Shown here: one piece after another, positions 9,063 through 18,036 of the stretch
Numbering within the stretch: the first letter of the stretch is position 1
How the letters are laid out: the number at the start of each line of letters is the position of its first letter
Assembly: GCA_024235895.1 (NCBI GenBank)
Contig: JACKLM010000004.1
Location: 434,001-498,000 of the forward strand
From: Burkholderiaceae bacterium
GTDB lineage: Bacteria > Pseudomonadota > Gammaproteobacteria > Burkholderiales > Burkholderiaceae_C
DNA length: 64,000 nt
Reading direction: 5' to 3'
Translations under genes and position numbers: made by a program
Notes under the pieces: model-generated
The model's input: the letters and a program-made list of their open reading frames with translations, nothing else
Told to the model about the DNA's origin: nothing
Databases searched by the model: none

Positions 9063-9704
9063 ATGCAAGCCAAGCCCAAGATCGTCGCCGCGGCCGCCGC
9101 GGTGCTGCTGGCCGGTTGCGCCTCCGGCCCCAGCCCCGCCGACCTGGACGCGCAGTTCGCGGCGATGATGAAGGCCTCGTTTCGCGACCAGGGCATCGCC
9201 AAGGCCGACCGGCTGAAGCAGGATGCGGCGCAGGCCGCATGCTCGTCGGACAAGCCGCCCGCCGAGGCGCAGGCCAAGCGGCTCGAGGCGGAAGCGATGT
9301 CCACCATCAAGTGGCCCAGCGGCGGGCAGTATTTCGGCGACTTCGCCGCCGGCGAGAAGCTGGCGCAAAGCGGCGTCGGCATGGCGTGGAACAACAAGTC
9401 GACCGCGCCCAAGGACAACGGCGGCAACTGCTACAACTGCCACCAGATCGATCGCAAGGAGCTGTCCTACGGAACCATCGGCCCCAGCCTGTGGAACTAC
9501 GGCAAGCTGCGCGGCGTGAAGGACCTGAACGACCCGAAGGCGGCCGAGGTGATCCAGTACACCTGGGGCCGGCTGTGGAACAGCCATGCCTTTGCCGCCT
9601 GCTCCAACATGCCGCGCTTCGGCCACCAGGGCATCCTCGACGAAGGGCAGATCCGCAACCTGATGTCGCTGCTGCTGGACCCGCGCTCGCCGGTCAACCA
9701 GTGA
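9063..9704 (+). CDS. soxX: c-type cytochrome SoxX, predicted lipoprotein
   Basis: SoxX is the monohaem partner of SoxA. The 213-residue product has haem site CYNCH (C123/C126/H127) in GGNCYNCHQ and a likely Met axial ligand M183 in CSNMPRFG. Its N-terminus is a lipoprotein signal (VLLAGC, Cys19), suggesting membrane anchoring rather than a freely soluble SoxX. The N-terminal extension before the haem domain (about 20-80) is longer than in minimal SoxX. ATG 9063 is preceded by GGAGG at 9050-9054; the GTG at 9048 overlaps that site and was rejected. Confidence 0.95.
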   Translation: MQAKPKIVAAAAAVLLAGCASGPSPADLDAQFAAMMKASFRDQGIAKADRLKQDAAQAACSSDKPPAEAQAKRLEAEAMSTIKWPSGGQYFGDFAAGEKLAQSGVGMAWNNKSTAPKDNGGNCYNCHQIDRKELSYGTIGPSLWNYGKLRGVKDLNDPKAAEVIQYTWGRLWNSHAFAACSNMPRFGHQGILDEGQIRNLMSLLLDPRSPVNQ

Positions 9705-9837
9705 TCCTGTCCGCGGCGCCGCGCGCCCGGCGACCGCGCCGGGCGGGTGCCGGTCGCGTCCCCGCCGGGCGCCACGCCGGCGTTTGCCGCGGTCGTGGTC
9801 TGCGGCCACCGACCGTCCCCCGGGACCGAGCAAGACC

Positions 9838-11577
9838 ATGAGCCTGAGCCGACGCGAGTTTCTCCACCTGCTGGCCACCGGCGCCGCGGCCGGCATGGGG
9901 CTGGCGCGCTGGGCCGATGCCGACGCCGCGACCGCCGGCGAAGCGCTGTACGACCTGCCGCCGCTCGGGCGCGGGACGGGCTTCGTCTCGCTGCTGCACT
10001 TCACCGACTGCCATGCGCAGTTGAAGCCGATCCGCTTTCGCGAGCCGAGCGTCAACCTCGGGATCGCCGACATGCGCGGCCGGCTGCCGCACCTGGTCGG
10101 CGAGCAGCTGCTGCGGGCCGCCGGGATCGCGCCCGGGACGCCGCAGGCGCATGCCTTCACCTACCTCGACTTCGAGCAGGCGGCGCGCCGCTACGGCCGC
10201 GTCGGCGGCTTCGCGCACCTGGCCACGCTGGTCGGGCGCATGAAGGCCGGCCGCCCGGGCGCGCTGCTGCTCGACGGCGGCGACACCTGGCAGGGAAGCG
10301 CGACCGCGCTGTGGACCGATGGCCAGGACATGGTCGACGCCTGCAAGGCGCTGGGCGTCGACGTCATGACCGGGCACTGGGAGTTCACGCTCGGCATGAA
10401 GCGGGTGCGCGAGATCGTCGACAAGGATTTCGCCGGCCGCGTCGACTTCGTCGCCCAGAACGTCGCCACTGCCGACTTCGGCGACCCGGTCTTCGCGCCC
10501 TATGTGATGCGCGAGATTGCCGGCGTACCGGTGGCGATCGTCGGCCAGGCCTTCCCGTACACGCCGATCGCGAATCCGCGCTACATGGTCGCCGACTGGA
10601 CCTTCGGCATCCAGGACGAGCGGATGCAGAAGACCGTCGACGCGGCGCGCGCCAAGGGGGCGCAGCTCGTCGTCGTGCTCAGCCACAACGGCATGGACGT
10701 CGACCTGAAGATGGCCTCGCGCGTGCGCGGCATCGACGCCATCCTCGGCGGCCATACGCACGACGGCGTGCCGCTGGCGGTGCCGGTGGCCAACCCCGGC
10801 GGCACGACGCTGGTGACCAACGCCGGCAGCAACGGCAAATACCTCGGCGTGATGGACTTCGAGGTCAAGGGCGGCCGCATCGCGCGCTGGCAGTACAAGC
10901 TGCTGCCGGTGTTCGCCGAGCTGCTGCCGCCCGACCCGGCGATGGATGCGCTGATCGCGAAGGTCCGCGCGCCGTTCGAGGCCAGGCTGGCCGAGCCTCT
11001 CGCCGTCAGCGACGGCCTGCTGTACCGGCGCGGCAACTTCAACGGCAGCTGGGACCAGCTGATCTGTGACGCGCTGATGGAGGTGCAGGGCGCCGAGGTC
11101 GCCTTCTCGCCCGGATTCCGCTGGGGCACGTCGCTGCTGCCGGGTGACGCGATCACGCGCGAGCTGCTGATGGACCAGGTCGCGACGACCTACAGCTATG
11201 CCACCGTGACCGAGATGAGCGGCGCCATGATCAAGACCGTGCTCGAAGACGTGTGCGACAACCTCTTCAACCCCGACCCCTACTACCAGCAGGGCGGCGA
11301 CATGGTCCGCGTCGGCGGCCTGAGCTACGCCTGCGAGCCCGGCGCGCCGATGGGCCGGCGCATCCAGGACATGCGGCTGGGCGGCAAGCCGATCGACGCC
11401 GACCGCGTCTACAAGGTCGCCGGCTGGGCGCCGGTGGCCGAACAGGCGCGCGACGCCGGCCACCGCATGGTCTGGGACCTGCTGGAGTCCTGGCTGAAGG
11501 CCAAGGGCCGCGTCGCACCGCGCCAGCCGAACGTGCCGCGGCTGATCGGCGTCGACGGCAACCCGGGCGTGGCCTGA
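9838..11577 (+). CDS. soxB: S-sulfosulfanyl-cysteine sulfohydrolase SoxB
   Basis: SoxB hydrolyses the terminal sulfone group from SoxY-bound thiosulfate, releasing sulfate. The 579-residue protein has a twin-arginine signal (SRREFLHLLATGAAAG), a metallophosphatase-type domain with FTDCHAQLKP for the first metal ligands, DGGDTWQGS and GGHTHDG, and a 5'-nucleotidase-like C-terminal domain. Length and motifs match the di-manganese SoxB family. ATG 9838 directly precedes the Tat motif; the frame opens 54 nt earlier without signal-like sequence. Fifth and last of the core sox genes here, 133 bp after soxX. Confidence 0.97.
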   Translation: MSLSRREFLHLLATGAAAGMGLARWADADAATAGEALYDLPPLGRGTGFVSLLHFTDCHAQLKPIRFREPSVNLGIADMRGRLPHLVGEQLLRAAGIAPGTPQAHAFTYLDFEQAARRYGRVGGFAHLATLVGRMKAGRPGALLLDGGDTWQGSATALWTDGQDMVDACKALGVDVMTGHWEFTLGMKRVREIVDKDFAGRVDFVAQNVATADFGDPVFAPYVMREIAGVPVAIVGQAFPYTPIANPRYMVADWTFGIQDERMQKTVDAARAKGAQLVVVLSHNGMDVDLKMASRVRGIDAILGGHTHDGVPLAVPVANPGGTTLVTNAGSNGKYLGVMDFEVKGGRIARWQYKLLPVFAELLPPDPAMDALIAKVRAPFEARLAEPLAVSDGLLYRRGNFNGSWDQLICDALMEVQGAEVAFSPGFRWGTSLLPGDAITRELLMDQVATTYSYATVTEMSGAMIKTVLEDVCDNLFNPDPYYQQGGDMVRVGGLSYACEPGAPMGRRIQDMRLGGKPIDADRVYKVAGWAPVAEQARDAGHRMVWDLLESWLKAKGRVAPRQPNVPRLIGVDGNPGVA

Positions 11578-11620
11578 GCTTTGCGCAGGCATCCCCTCAC
11601 GACCTCACAGGAGAGAAGTC

Positions 11621-12037
11621 ATGCGCATCGTTCGCCGCTTCATGGCCGCCAGCCTGATCGCCGCCAGCGCGCTCGCCGCGCAGGCGCAGGACCTCGTCGT
11701 CTATCACATCAACGACACGGCCACGCAGGCGCTTGCCGGCCTGCGAAACATCCGCAACCATCTGGACGTCGACCCGACGGCGAAGATCCATGTCGTCACG
11801 CATGCCTTCGGTGTCGATTTCCTGATGGAGGGCATGAAGGACCGCAACGACAACAGCTTCGCGGCGTCCGTCTCGGCGCTGAAGAACCGCGGCGTCAGCT
11901 TCGAGGTCTGCGAGATCACGCTGAAGAACCGCAACCTGAAGAAGGAGCAGTTCATCATGGAGGCCGACTTCACGCCTTCCGGCGTCGTGCGCATCGCGAA
12001 GCTTCAGAAGCAGGGCGCGTCCTATATCAAACCCTGA
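11621..12037 (+). CDS. Periplasmic DsrE/F-like protein
   Basis: The 138-residue precursor has a Sec signal (about 1-22, cleavage after AQA) and a DsrE-like alpha/beta fold starting DLVVYHINDTATQALAGLRN. A single conserved-looking cysteine (C95, FEVCEITLKN) occupies the region where DsrE-type proteins carry a sulfur-binding Cys. It lies 43 bp after soxB with a clear AGGAGAG site, so it belongs to the Sox transcript. A role in binding or trafficking periplasmic sulfur is inferred from the family and position; its substrate is unknown. Confidence 0.85.
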   Translation: MRIVRRFMAASLIAASALAAQAQDLVVYHINDTATQALAGLRNIRNHLDVDPTAKIHVVTHAFGVDFLMEGMKDRNDNSFAASVSALKNRGVSFEVCEITLKNRNLKKEQFIMEADFTPSGVVRIAKLQKQGASYIKP

Positions 12038-12153
12038 CGGGTATTCGACCGGCAGGCTGATCGCCGTCAAGGGCGGGTGCCTCTCGCGCACCTAGAGTCG
12101 TTGCTGCGCGGCCCTGCCGGGCTCGCGCGTCGTCGCTGCCCGAGGACAAGCGC

Positions 12154-12852
12154 ATGAGCGAGTTCCGCCTCCGACCGACCGCGGGCCTGCCCGCCCGGCC
12201 GCGGCCCTGTGCCTGGCCCTGCCGCGCCAGACGGCTGCCACTGGCCGCGGCGGCTGCCGTCGCGTTGGCGGCCGCGGTCGCGCTCGTGCTGCCGCTGCCC
12301 GCGCGCGCCGACGACGCGCAGAAGGCGCGCGCCGAGGAGATCGTCCAGGGCCGCTGCTTCATCTGCCACGGCATGGACGGCGAGAGCTCGAGCCCGGTCT
12401 TCCCGCGCCTGACGGCGCAGCGCGCCAGCTACGTCGCGCGCCAGCTCGCCGACTACAAGAGCGGCAAGCGTGCGAGCGAGACGATGCAGCCGATGGTCGT
12501 CGACCTGACGGAGGAGGACTTCGCGGCGCTGGGCCGCTATTTCGAGTCCAGGCCCGCGCGTTGGCACGAGGTCGCCGATCCGCAGCTGGCGCAGGTCGGC
12601 GCCTTCGTCTACGCGCGCGGCAACCCGTATGCCGGCGTGCCGGCGTGCGCCAGCTGCCATGGCAAGGACGGGCATGGCAGCGACAAGCTGCCGCGCCTGG
12701 CCGGGCAGCACGCGGAGTATGTCGAGAAGCAGCTCGGGCGCGCGGCGCAGGCCGAGGCCGCGGCCGGCAACCCGGTGCTGCACGCGGTGGCCGGCAAGAT
12801 GACGACGCTCGAGATCAAGGCGGTGGCGGCCTACATCAGCGGCATGCCCTGA
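12154..12852 (+). CDS. Dihaem c4-type cytochrome
   Basis: The 232-residue product has a long basic N-terminus with a signal-anchor-like hydrophobic stretch (about 28-50, ending PARAD) and two cytochrome c domains, each with one haem site: CFICHG (about residue 66) and CASCHGKDG (about residue 166). Each domain also has a downstream Met (ETMQPM and GKMTTLE). This is the cytochrome c4/c553 layout. Following soxYZAXB and the DsrE-like gene, it is a plausible electron acceptor for SoxAX on the way to a terminal oxidase; that link is inference. Confidence 0.9.
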   Translation: MSEFRLRPTAGLPARPRPCAWPCRARRLPLAAAAAVALAAAVALVLPLPARADDAQKARAEEIVQGRCFICHGMDGESSSPVFPRLTAQRASYVARQLADYKSGKRASETMQPMVVDLTEEDFAALGRYFESRPARWHEVADPQLAQVGAFVYARGNPYAGVPACASCHGKDGHGSDKLPRLAGQHAEYVEKQLGRAAQAEAAAGNPVLHAVAGKMTTLEIKAVAAYISGMP

Positions 12853-12970
12853 GGCACGTGGCGCCGCACGGCGTAGCCGGCGCAGTCGATGCCGGCGCAA
12901 GGCAAGTGCCGCGGATGTGCGCGCCGAGACGGCTTCGCATCGCTCCCGTCCGCTGGCGTGGAGGCGGTCC

Positions 12971-13825
12971 TCAACGCTCGCGATCGCGCCACGGGCGCAG
13001 ATGGCGGCGCAGCGCGCCCTCGCTGATGACGCCGAAGTGGCGCTCGACCAGCCGGCCCTCGGCGTCGAAGATCAGCGTCGTCGGCAGCCCCTCGCTGCCG
13101 ACCGCCGGGCCGGCGGCAGCGCGCCGGTCCAGCCATACGCCGTCCAGCGCGAACGGCAACCCGGCCAGGAAGCGCTGCACGGCCGGCACATCCTCGCCCT
13201 GGTTGAGGTAGACGAACCGCACCGCCGGGTGCGCCGCCTGCGCGGCGGCCAGCGCCGGCAGCTCGACCCGGCATGGCGCGCACCAGCTCGCCCACAGGTT
13301 GAGCACCAGCGGCCGGCCGGCGGCGAGCTCGGGTAGCCGCGCGGCGCGGCCGTCGAGGTCGACCAGCGCCAGGTCGGGCACCGGCAGCTGGCGGTGCAGC
13401 CCGAGCGCGGTCGAGCCCGCCGCCCACAGGGCCAGCGCCAGCGCGCCGGATGCCGCCAGCGGGGTGCGCAATGCCGCGCGGCGGCCGGCGTGCCAAGCCA
13501 GCACCGCGGCGGCGGCCAGCACGCCGTAGGCCGGCGACCAGCCGCCGTCGCGGATGTCCAGCAGCGTCCAGGGGCGCGATGCGTAGTCGCCGAAGGCCGG
13601 CAGCACGAACATCAGCCGTGAAACGACGAAGCCCGCGATCGCCGCGTGCCACAGCGCATCGTCGGCCGCACGCGCGAGCGCGGCGGCCTCCTCGGCGTCT
13701 GCACCGCGACGCCGCGCCGAGCCCCGCACCCACAGGCGCGCCAGCACGAGCGCGGCGCCGAACGCGGCCAGCCACAGCAGCGGCGCGACCGGGAACGCGA
13801 GCGGGCCGAGTTGGATCGAGCTCAT
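12971..13825 (-). CDS. TlpA-type thioredoxin with Lgt-like membrane N-terminus
   Basis: The 284-residue protein has an N-terminal membrane part of about four helices that resembles a shortened prolipoprotein diacylglyceryl transferase region (FVVSRLMFVLPAFGDYASRP, WSPAYGVLAAAAV). A periplasm-facing thioredoxin domain follows, with the redox motif WASWCAPC and the cis-Pro loop GLPTTLIF. It faces the sox cluster tail to tail across 118 bp. Such proteins reduce periplasmic cysteines or support cytochrome c maturation; keeping the SoxY/SoxA cysteines active is a reasonable inference from position. ATG 13825 was chosen because the upstream frame (to 13972) is Pro/Arg-rich and lacks conserved sequence. 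Confidence 0.85.
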   Translation of the reverse strand: MSSIQLGPLAFPVAPLLWLAAFGAALVLARLWVRGSARRRGADAEEAAALARAADDALWHAAIAGFVVSRLMFVLPAFGDYASRPWTLLDIRDGGWSPAYGVLAAAAVLAWHAGRRAALRTPLAASGALALALWAAGSTALGLHRQLPVPDLALVDLDGRAARLPELAAGRPLVLNLWASWCAPCRVELPALAAAQAAHPAVRFVYLNQGEDVPAVQRFLAGLPFALDGVWLDRRAAAGPAVGSEGLPTTLIFDAEGRLVERHFGVISEGALRRHLRPWRDRER

Positions 13826-13999
13826 GCTTGTCAAGGGTAGCCTGACCCGGGCCGCGGCGCTGCGCGCGGGGTACTGGCTGGGTACTGGCGGGGTGCGGGC
13901 GAGTCCGCGGCGCTGCGGAGGCGAGGGGCAGGCGGGCTCGAAGGGGGGCGAGGAGGGCCGACGCGGGACCAACCAGGTATGGCCCGGCGCCGGGTGCGG

Positions 14000-15004
14000 T
14001 CAGGAGGTCTCGGTATCGATCTCGGCCTGCGTCGCCGCGTTGTAGCGCGCGCCGGTCACGCTGCGGTCGTCGATCAGGGCGCCGACCCGCGCCACGGTCG
14101 CCGCGTCGAGCGCCACATCGGCCGCCGCGAGGTTCTCGCGCAGGTGCGCAGGATTCGTCGTGCCGGGGATCGGCACGATGTCCTCACCGCGCGCCAGCAG
14201 CCAGGCCAGCGCGAGCTGTGCCGTCGTGCAGCCGACTTCGCGCGCGACCTGCTCGAAGGGGCCGAGCAGGCGCAGGTTGGCGGCATACGCCGCCGGCTCG
14301 AAGCGCGGCATCGCGCGGCGGATGTCCTTCGGCGCCAGCGCGGCGACGTCGCGCAGCCGCCCGGTCAGGAATCCGCGCGCGAGCGGGCTGAAGGCCACGA
14401 GGACGGTGCCCGTGCGGCGGCAGGCGTCGAGCAGCGCGATCTCGGGGTTGCGCGTCCACAGCGAGTATTCGTTCTGCACCGCCGCGATCGGGTGCACCGC
14501 GTGCGCACGCTGGAGCGTCGCGGCCGAGACCTCCGACAGCCCGAGATGGCGCAGCTTGCCCGCGCGCACCAGGTCGGCCATCGCGCCGACGCTGTCCTCG
14601 ACCGGCACCTGCCTGTCCAGGCGGTGCAGGTAGTACAGGTCGATGACGTCCGTGCGCAGCCGGCGCAGGCTGGCCTCGACGTGGCGCCGGATCGTCGGCG
14701 GCCGGCCGTCGATGACGCGCTGCAGCGCGCCGCCCTCGCCGGCCGGCTCGCCGGCCATGCCGCCCTTGCTGCACAGCACGATGCGGTCGCGCACCGGCGC
14801 CAGCACGCGGCCGACCAGCTCCTCGTTGGCGCCGAATCCGTACAGCGCGGCGGTGTCGAACAGCGTCACGCCGGCGTCCAGCGCCTGCCGCAGCAGCCGC
14901 TCGGCGTCGGCCGGCGCTGGCGGTGCGCCGTAGGCGTGGCTGAGGTTCATGCAGCCCAGCCCGAGCGCCGAGACCGCCATGCCGGCGATGCGGCGGGTCT
15001 TCAC
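14000..15004 (-). CDS. Aldo/keto reductase
   Basis: This 334-residue NADPH-dependent aldo/keto reductase has the family order: GLGCMNLSHAYG near the N-terminus, catalytic Asp/Tyr in LFDTAALYGFGANEE, Lys in VLCSKGG, His in DLYYLHRLD, and a C-terminal cofactor region PIPGTTNPAHLRENL. It is the last gene of the lig/TRAP operon, starting 10 bp after the TRAP large permease stop. It could reduce an aldehyde or keto intermediate of aromatic breakdown, but nothing in the sequence fixes the substrate. Confidence 0.9.
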   Translation of the reverse strand: MKTRRIAGMAVSALGLGCMNLSHAYGAPPAPADAERLLRQALDAGVTLFDTAALYGFGANEELVGRVLAPVRDRIVLCSKGGMAGEPAGEGGALQRVIDGRPPTIRRHVEASLRRLRTDVIDLYYLHRLDRQVPVEDSVGAMADLVRAGKLRHLGLSEVSAATLQRAHAVHPIAAVQNEYSLWTRNPEIALLDACRRTGTVLVAFSPLARGFLTGRLRDVAALAPKDIRRAMPRFEPAAYAANLRLLGPFEQVAREVGCTTAQLALAWLLARGEDIVPIPGTTNPAHLRENLAAADVALDAATVARVGALIDDRSVTGARYNAATQAEIDTETS

Positions 15005-15014
15005 GGCCGCGCCC

Positions 15015-16331
15015 CTACAACCTCAGCACCGCCAGCGAGATGAACGGGAACAGCACCAGCACGACGACGCGCGCCAGGTCGCTCGCGACGAAGGGCATTA
15101 CGCCGACATAGGTGTCGCGCATCTTGATGTCGGGCGCCATCGACTGGATGACGAACAGGTTCATGCCCACCGGTGGCGTGATGAGACCGACCTCGACGAC
15201 GATCAGCACCAGCACGCCGAACCAGATCGCGGTCTCCTCCGGGGTCAGGCCGAAGTCCAGCCCCGAGATCATCGGGAAGAAGATCGGGATCGTCAGCAGG
15301 ATCATCGACAGCGAATCCATCACGCAGCCGAAGACCAGGTAGAAGACGAGGATCGCCGCCAGCACCTGGTAGGGGCCGAATCCCTGCTCGCCGACCCATC
15401 CCGCCAGCTCCTGCGGCAGCATCGACAGCGCGAGGAAGGTGTTGTACGCGGCCGCACCGATGACGATCAGGAAGACCATCGCGGTGCCGCCGCCGGTCAG
15501 CTCGAAGGCCTCGCGCAGCTTGCTGCCCACGAACCCGCCGCGCAGCCAGGCCAGCACCCCGGTGCCGACCGCACCGACCGCCGCGCCCTCGGTCGGCGTG
15601 AAGATGCCGGCGTAGATGCCGCCGACGACCGCCACGAAGATCAGCAGCACCGGCCATACCGCGACCAGCGCGGCGAGCCGCTCGGCCCAGGGCATCGGCT
15701 CGACATGGCCGGCCCAGTCGGGGCGCACGCGAACGACGATCGCGATCACCGCCATGTAGCCCAGCGCCGCGAGGATGCCCGGCACGAACGCGGCAGCGAA
15801 CATCTTGGCGATATTCTGCTCGGCCAGGATGGCGTAGATGACGAGCACGATCGACGGCGGGATCAGGATTCCGAGCGTGCCGCCCGCGGCCAGCAGGCCG
15901 CTGGCCAGCCCGCCCGAATAGCCGGCACGGCGCAGCTCGGGCAGCGCGACCTGCCCCATCGTCGCCGCGGTCGCCAGCGACGAGCCGCAGATCGCCCCGA
16001 ATCCGGCGCAGGCGCCGACGGCGGCCATGCCGACGCCGCCCTTGCGGTGGCCGATCAAGGCCTCGGCGGCCTTGAACAGCGCCTGCGACATCCCGCCCAG
16101 GGTCGCGAACTGGCCCATCAGCAGGAACAGCGGCACGATCGACAGCGAATGGGTCGAGAAGGTGCTGTAGGCCAGCGTCTTCATCTGGTTGAGCAGCGGT
16201 GCGGCGCTGCCGTAGATCAGCCACGACCCCGCGAGCCCGAGCACCAGCATCGCCAGTCCGATCGGCACGCGCAGGAAGATCAGGGCCATCAGCACCGGAA
16301 ACGACCAGGCGGCGAGCTGCAGTGGCTCCAT
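15015..16331 (-). CDS. dctM: TRAP transporter large permease, DctM family
   Basis: DctM forms the Na+-coupled translocation pathway of TRAP uptake systems. The 438-residue protein has about twelve hydrophobic helices and typical DctM segments such as IPPSIVLVIYAILAEQNIAKMF and TPTEGAAVGAVG. The start at ATG 16331 overlaps the dctQ stop by one base, showing translational coupling. With dctP, dctQ and the lig genes on one strand, the likely cargo is protocatechuate, a related aromatic acid or a pathway di/tricarboxylate; the sequence cannot decide which. Confidence 0.94.
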   Translation of the reverse strand: MEPLQLAAWSFPVLMALIFLRVPIGLAMLVLGLAGSWLIYGSAAPLLNQMKTLAYSTFSTHSLSIVPLFLLMGQFATLGGMSQALFKAAEALIGHRKGGVGMAAVGACAGFGAICGSSLATAATMGQVALPELRRAGYSGGLASGLLAAGGTLGILIPPSIVLVIYAILAEQNIAKMFAAAFVPGILAALGYMAVIAIVVRVRPDWAGHVEPMPWAERLAALVAVWPVLLIFVAVVGGIYAGIFTPTEGAAVGAVGTGVLAWLRGGFVGSKLREAFELTGGGTAMVFLIVIGAAAYNTFLALSMLPQELAGWVGEQGFGPYQVLAAILVFYLVFGCVMDSLSMILLTIPIFFPMISGLDFGLTPEETAIWFGVLVLIVVEVGLITPPVGMNLFVIQSMAPDIKMRDTYVGVMPFVASDLARVVVLVLFPFISLAVLRL

Positions 16332-16849
16332 CAGTGCCCCCCGCCGGCGTAGGCGAAGTCCGCCGGCGGTTGCGCCAGCCCCAGGTCCTCGAGCAGCCGC
16401 CAGGCGTAGACGAGGCAGCCGAAGACCGCCGGCACGAACGAGGCCGCATAGCCCCACCAGACCGGCATCTGCAGGATGAAGCTCACCTCGGCATTGGCGC
16501 GGTAGTCGAGCATCGCGACGCCCATGCGCCACACCAGCAGCAGCCACACGACCAGCATCAGCGTGTCGGCGGCCACCGTCAGCGCGCGCTTCATCGCCGG
16601 CGGGTAGCTGCCCCAGAACAGATCGACCATCGCGTGGCTGCGCCGCAGGTGCGCCCAGGGCAGGAAGCAGAAGACGGCCAGCGCGGTGCCGGCCTCGACG
16701 AGCTCGAAGTCGCCCGGAACCGGCCCCAGGCCGAGGCCGGCGAGCGCGCGGCCGGTGATGCTGACCACGCTCAGCAACGCCAGCGCCGCCAGCACCAGGC
16801 CGCCGACCCAGGCCAGCGCGCGGCTCGTGCCGTAGATGAAGGCGCTCAC
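16331..16849 (-). CDS. dctQ: TRAP transporter small permease, DctQ family
   Basis: The 172-residue protein has four transmembrane helices and the DctQ signature region around LRRSHAMVDLFWGSYPPAMKR. It pairs with DctM as the membrane part of the TRAP transporter. Its stop overlaps the dctM start. The dctP gene lies 94 bp upstream, the usual P-Q-M order. Confidence 0.92.
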   Translation of the reverse strand: MSAFIYGTSRALAWVGGLVLAALALLSVVSITGRALAGLGLGPVPGDFELVEAGTALAVFCFLPWAHLRRSHAMVDLFWGSYPPAMKRALTVAADTLMLVVWLLLVWRMGVAMLDYRANAEVSFILQMPVWWGYAASFVPAVFGCLVYAWRLLEDLGLAQPPADFAYAGGGH

Positions 16850-16943
16850 GGTGGAAGGGTCGGATCAGCGGCGGGGGCGGCGCAATGCGGGGCGCGCATG
16901 GATCGGCGTGGCGCGACGGCGCGCGGGCACCGTCGCGCTGGCC

Positions 16944-17984
16944 TCACTTGCGCGCATGCTTGGCGATCAGCCGCTCGGCCTCGGCGGCGAGCTTCTGGCC
17001 GTCCAGCCCCTTGCCCGCGGCCTCGGCGTACCAGGCCGCGCGTACGCCGGCGGCGGCGCGCTGCCAGCGCTGCGTCTCGGCGGCATCGAGCTGGATGATG
17101 TTGTTGCCCGCCGCCTCGGCCGCCTTGCGCCCGGGGGTGTCGGCGTTGCCCATCACGCGGCCGAACAGTGCCGAGGTCTCGATGCCGCTTGCATCGTCGA
17201 TGACCTTCCTCAGGTCGGCGGGAAGCGATTCGTAGCGCGCCTTGTTCATCACGACGCCGAAGGTCTGCGTATACAGCGCCTTGTCGCCGCTGAAGGTCGT
17301 GTGGTTCTTGACGATCTGGTGCACCTTGAGCGAGGGCACGACCTCCCACGGGATGGTCGTCGCGCTGATCACGCCCTTGGACAGCCCTTCGCCGACGGCC
17401 GGCACCGGCATGCCCACCGGCACCGCGCCGAGCTGCTCGAGCATGATGTTGATGATGCGCGAGCCGCCGCGCACCTTCATGCCCCGGAGGTCCTCGAGCT
17501 TGGTCACCGGCGTCTTGCTGTGGATCAGGCCGGGGCCGTGGATGTGCGCGGCGATGAGCTTGACGTCCTTGAACTCGTCGGCAGCGTGGGTCTGGACGTA
17601 CTCCCAGTAGGCGCGCGAGCCGGCCTCGGCTTCACCGACGAGGAATGGCAGCTCGAACACCTCGGCCTTCGGGAAGCGACCCGGCGTGTAGCCGAGCACG
17701 GTCCAGATCACGTCGACGACGCCGTCCTTGGCCTGGTCGAACAGCTCGGGCGGCCTGCCGCCGAGCTGCATGGCGTCGAACTGCTGCACCTTGATGCGCC
17801 CGCCGCTGGCGCGCTCGACCTGCTGCGCCCAGGGCTTGATCGCCTGGGTCGGGACCGGCGCCTGCGGCGGCAGGAACTGATGGAAACGCAGCGTCACGGT
17901 CTGCTGCGCGAGCACCATGGGAGCGGCGGTGACGGCGGCGGCACCAGCCAGCGCGCCGAGGAAGGTCTTGCGGGTGATCGTCAC
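16944..17984 (-). CDS. dctP: TRAP transporter solute-binding protein, DctP family
   Basis: The 346-residue periplasmic binding protein has an N-terminal export signal (TITRKTFLGALAGAAAVTAA, cleaved after VLAQ near residue 27), then the DctP fold with VTLRFHQFLPPQAP and the ligand-contact strands KLEDLRGMKVRGG and WEVVPSLKVHQ. GTG 17984 is preferred because GGAG lies 8 nt upstream and the signal peptide begins at once; the longer ATG 18029 form would add 15 unlikely residues. It follows ligC by 52 bp in the same operon, which suggests uptake of an aromatic or carboxylic acid substrate. Confidence 0.93.
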   Translation of the reverse strand: MTITRKTFLGALAGAAAVTAAPMVLAQQTVTLRFHQFLPPQAPVPTQAIKPWAQQVERASGGRIKVQQFDAMQLGGRPPELFDQAKDGVVDVIWTVLGYTPGRFPKAEVFELPFLVGEAEAGSRAYWEYVQTHAADEFKDVKLIAAHIHGPGLIHSKTPVTKLEDLRGMKVRGGSRIINIMLEQLGAVPVGMPVPAVGEGLSKGVISATTIPWEVVPSLKVHQIVKNHTTFSGDKALYTQTFGVVMNKARYESLPADLRKVIDDASGIETSALFGRVMGNADTPGRKAAEAAGNNIIQLDAAETQRWQRAAAGVRAAWYAEAAGKGLDGQKLAAEAERLIAKHARK

Positions 17985-18036
17985 GGTGTTGTCTCCTTGC
18001 TTGGGTGAGGGTCGGAATGGTAAGCGCAACGCTGGC

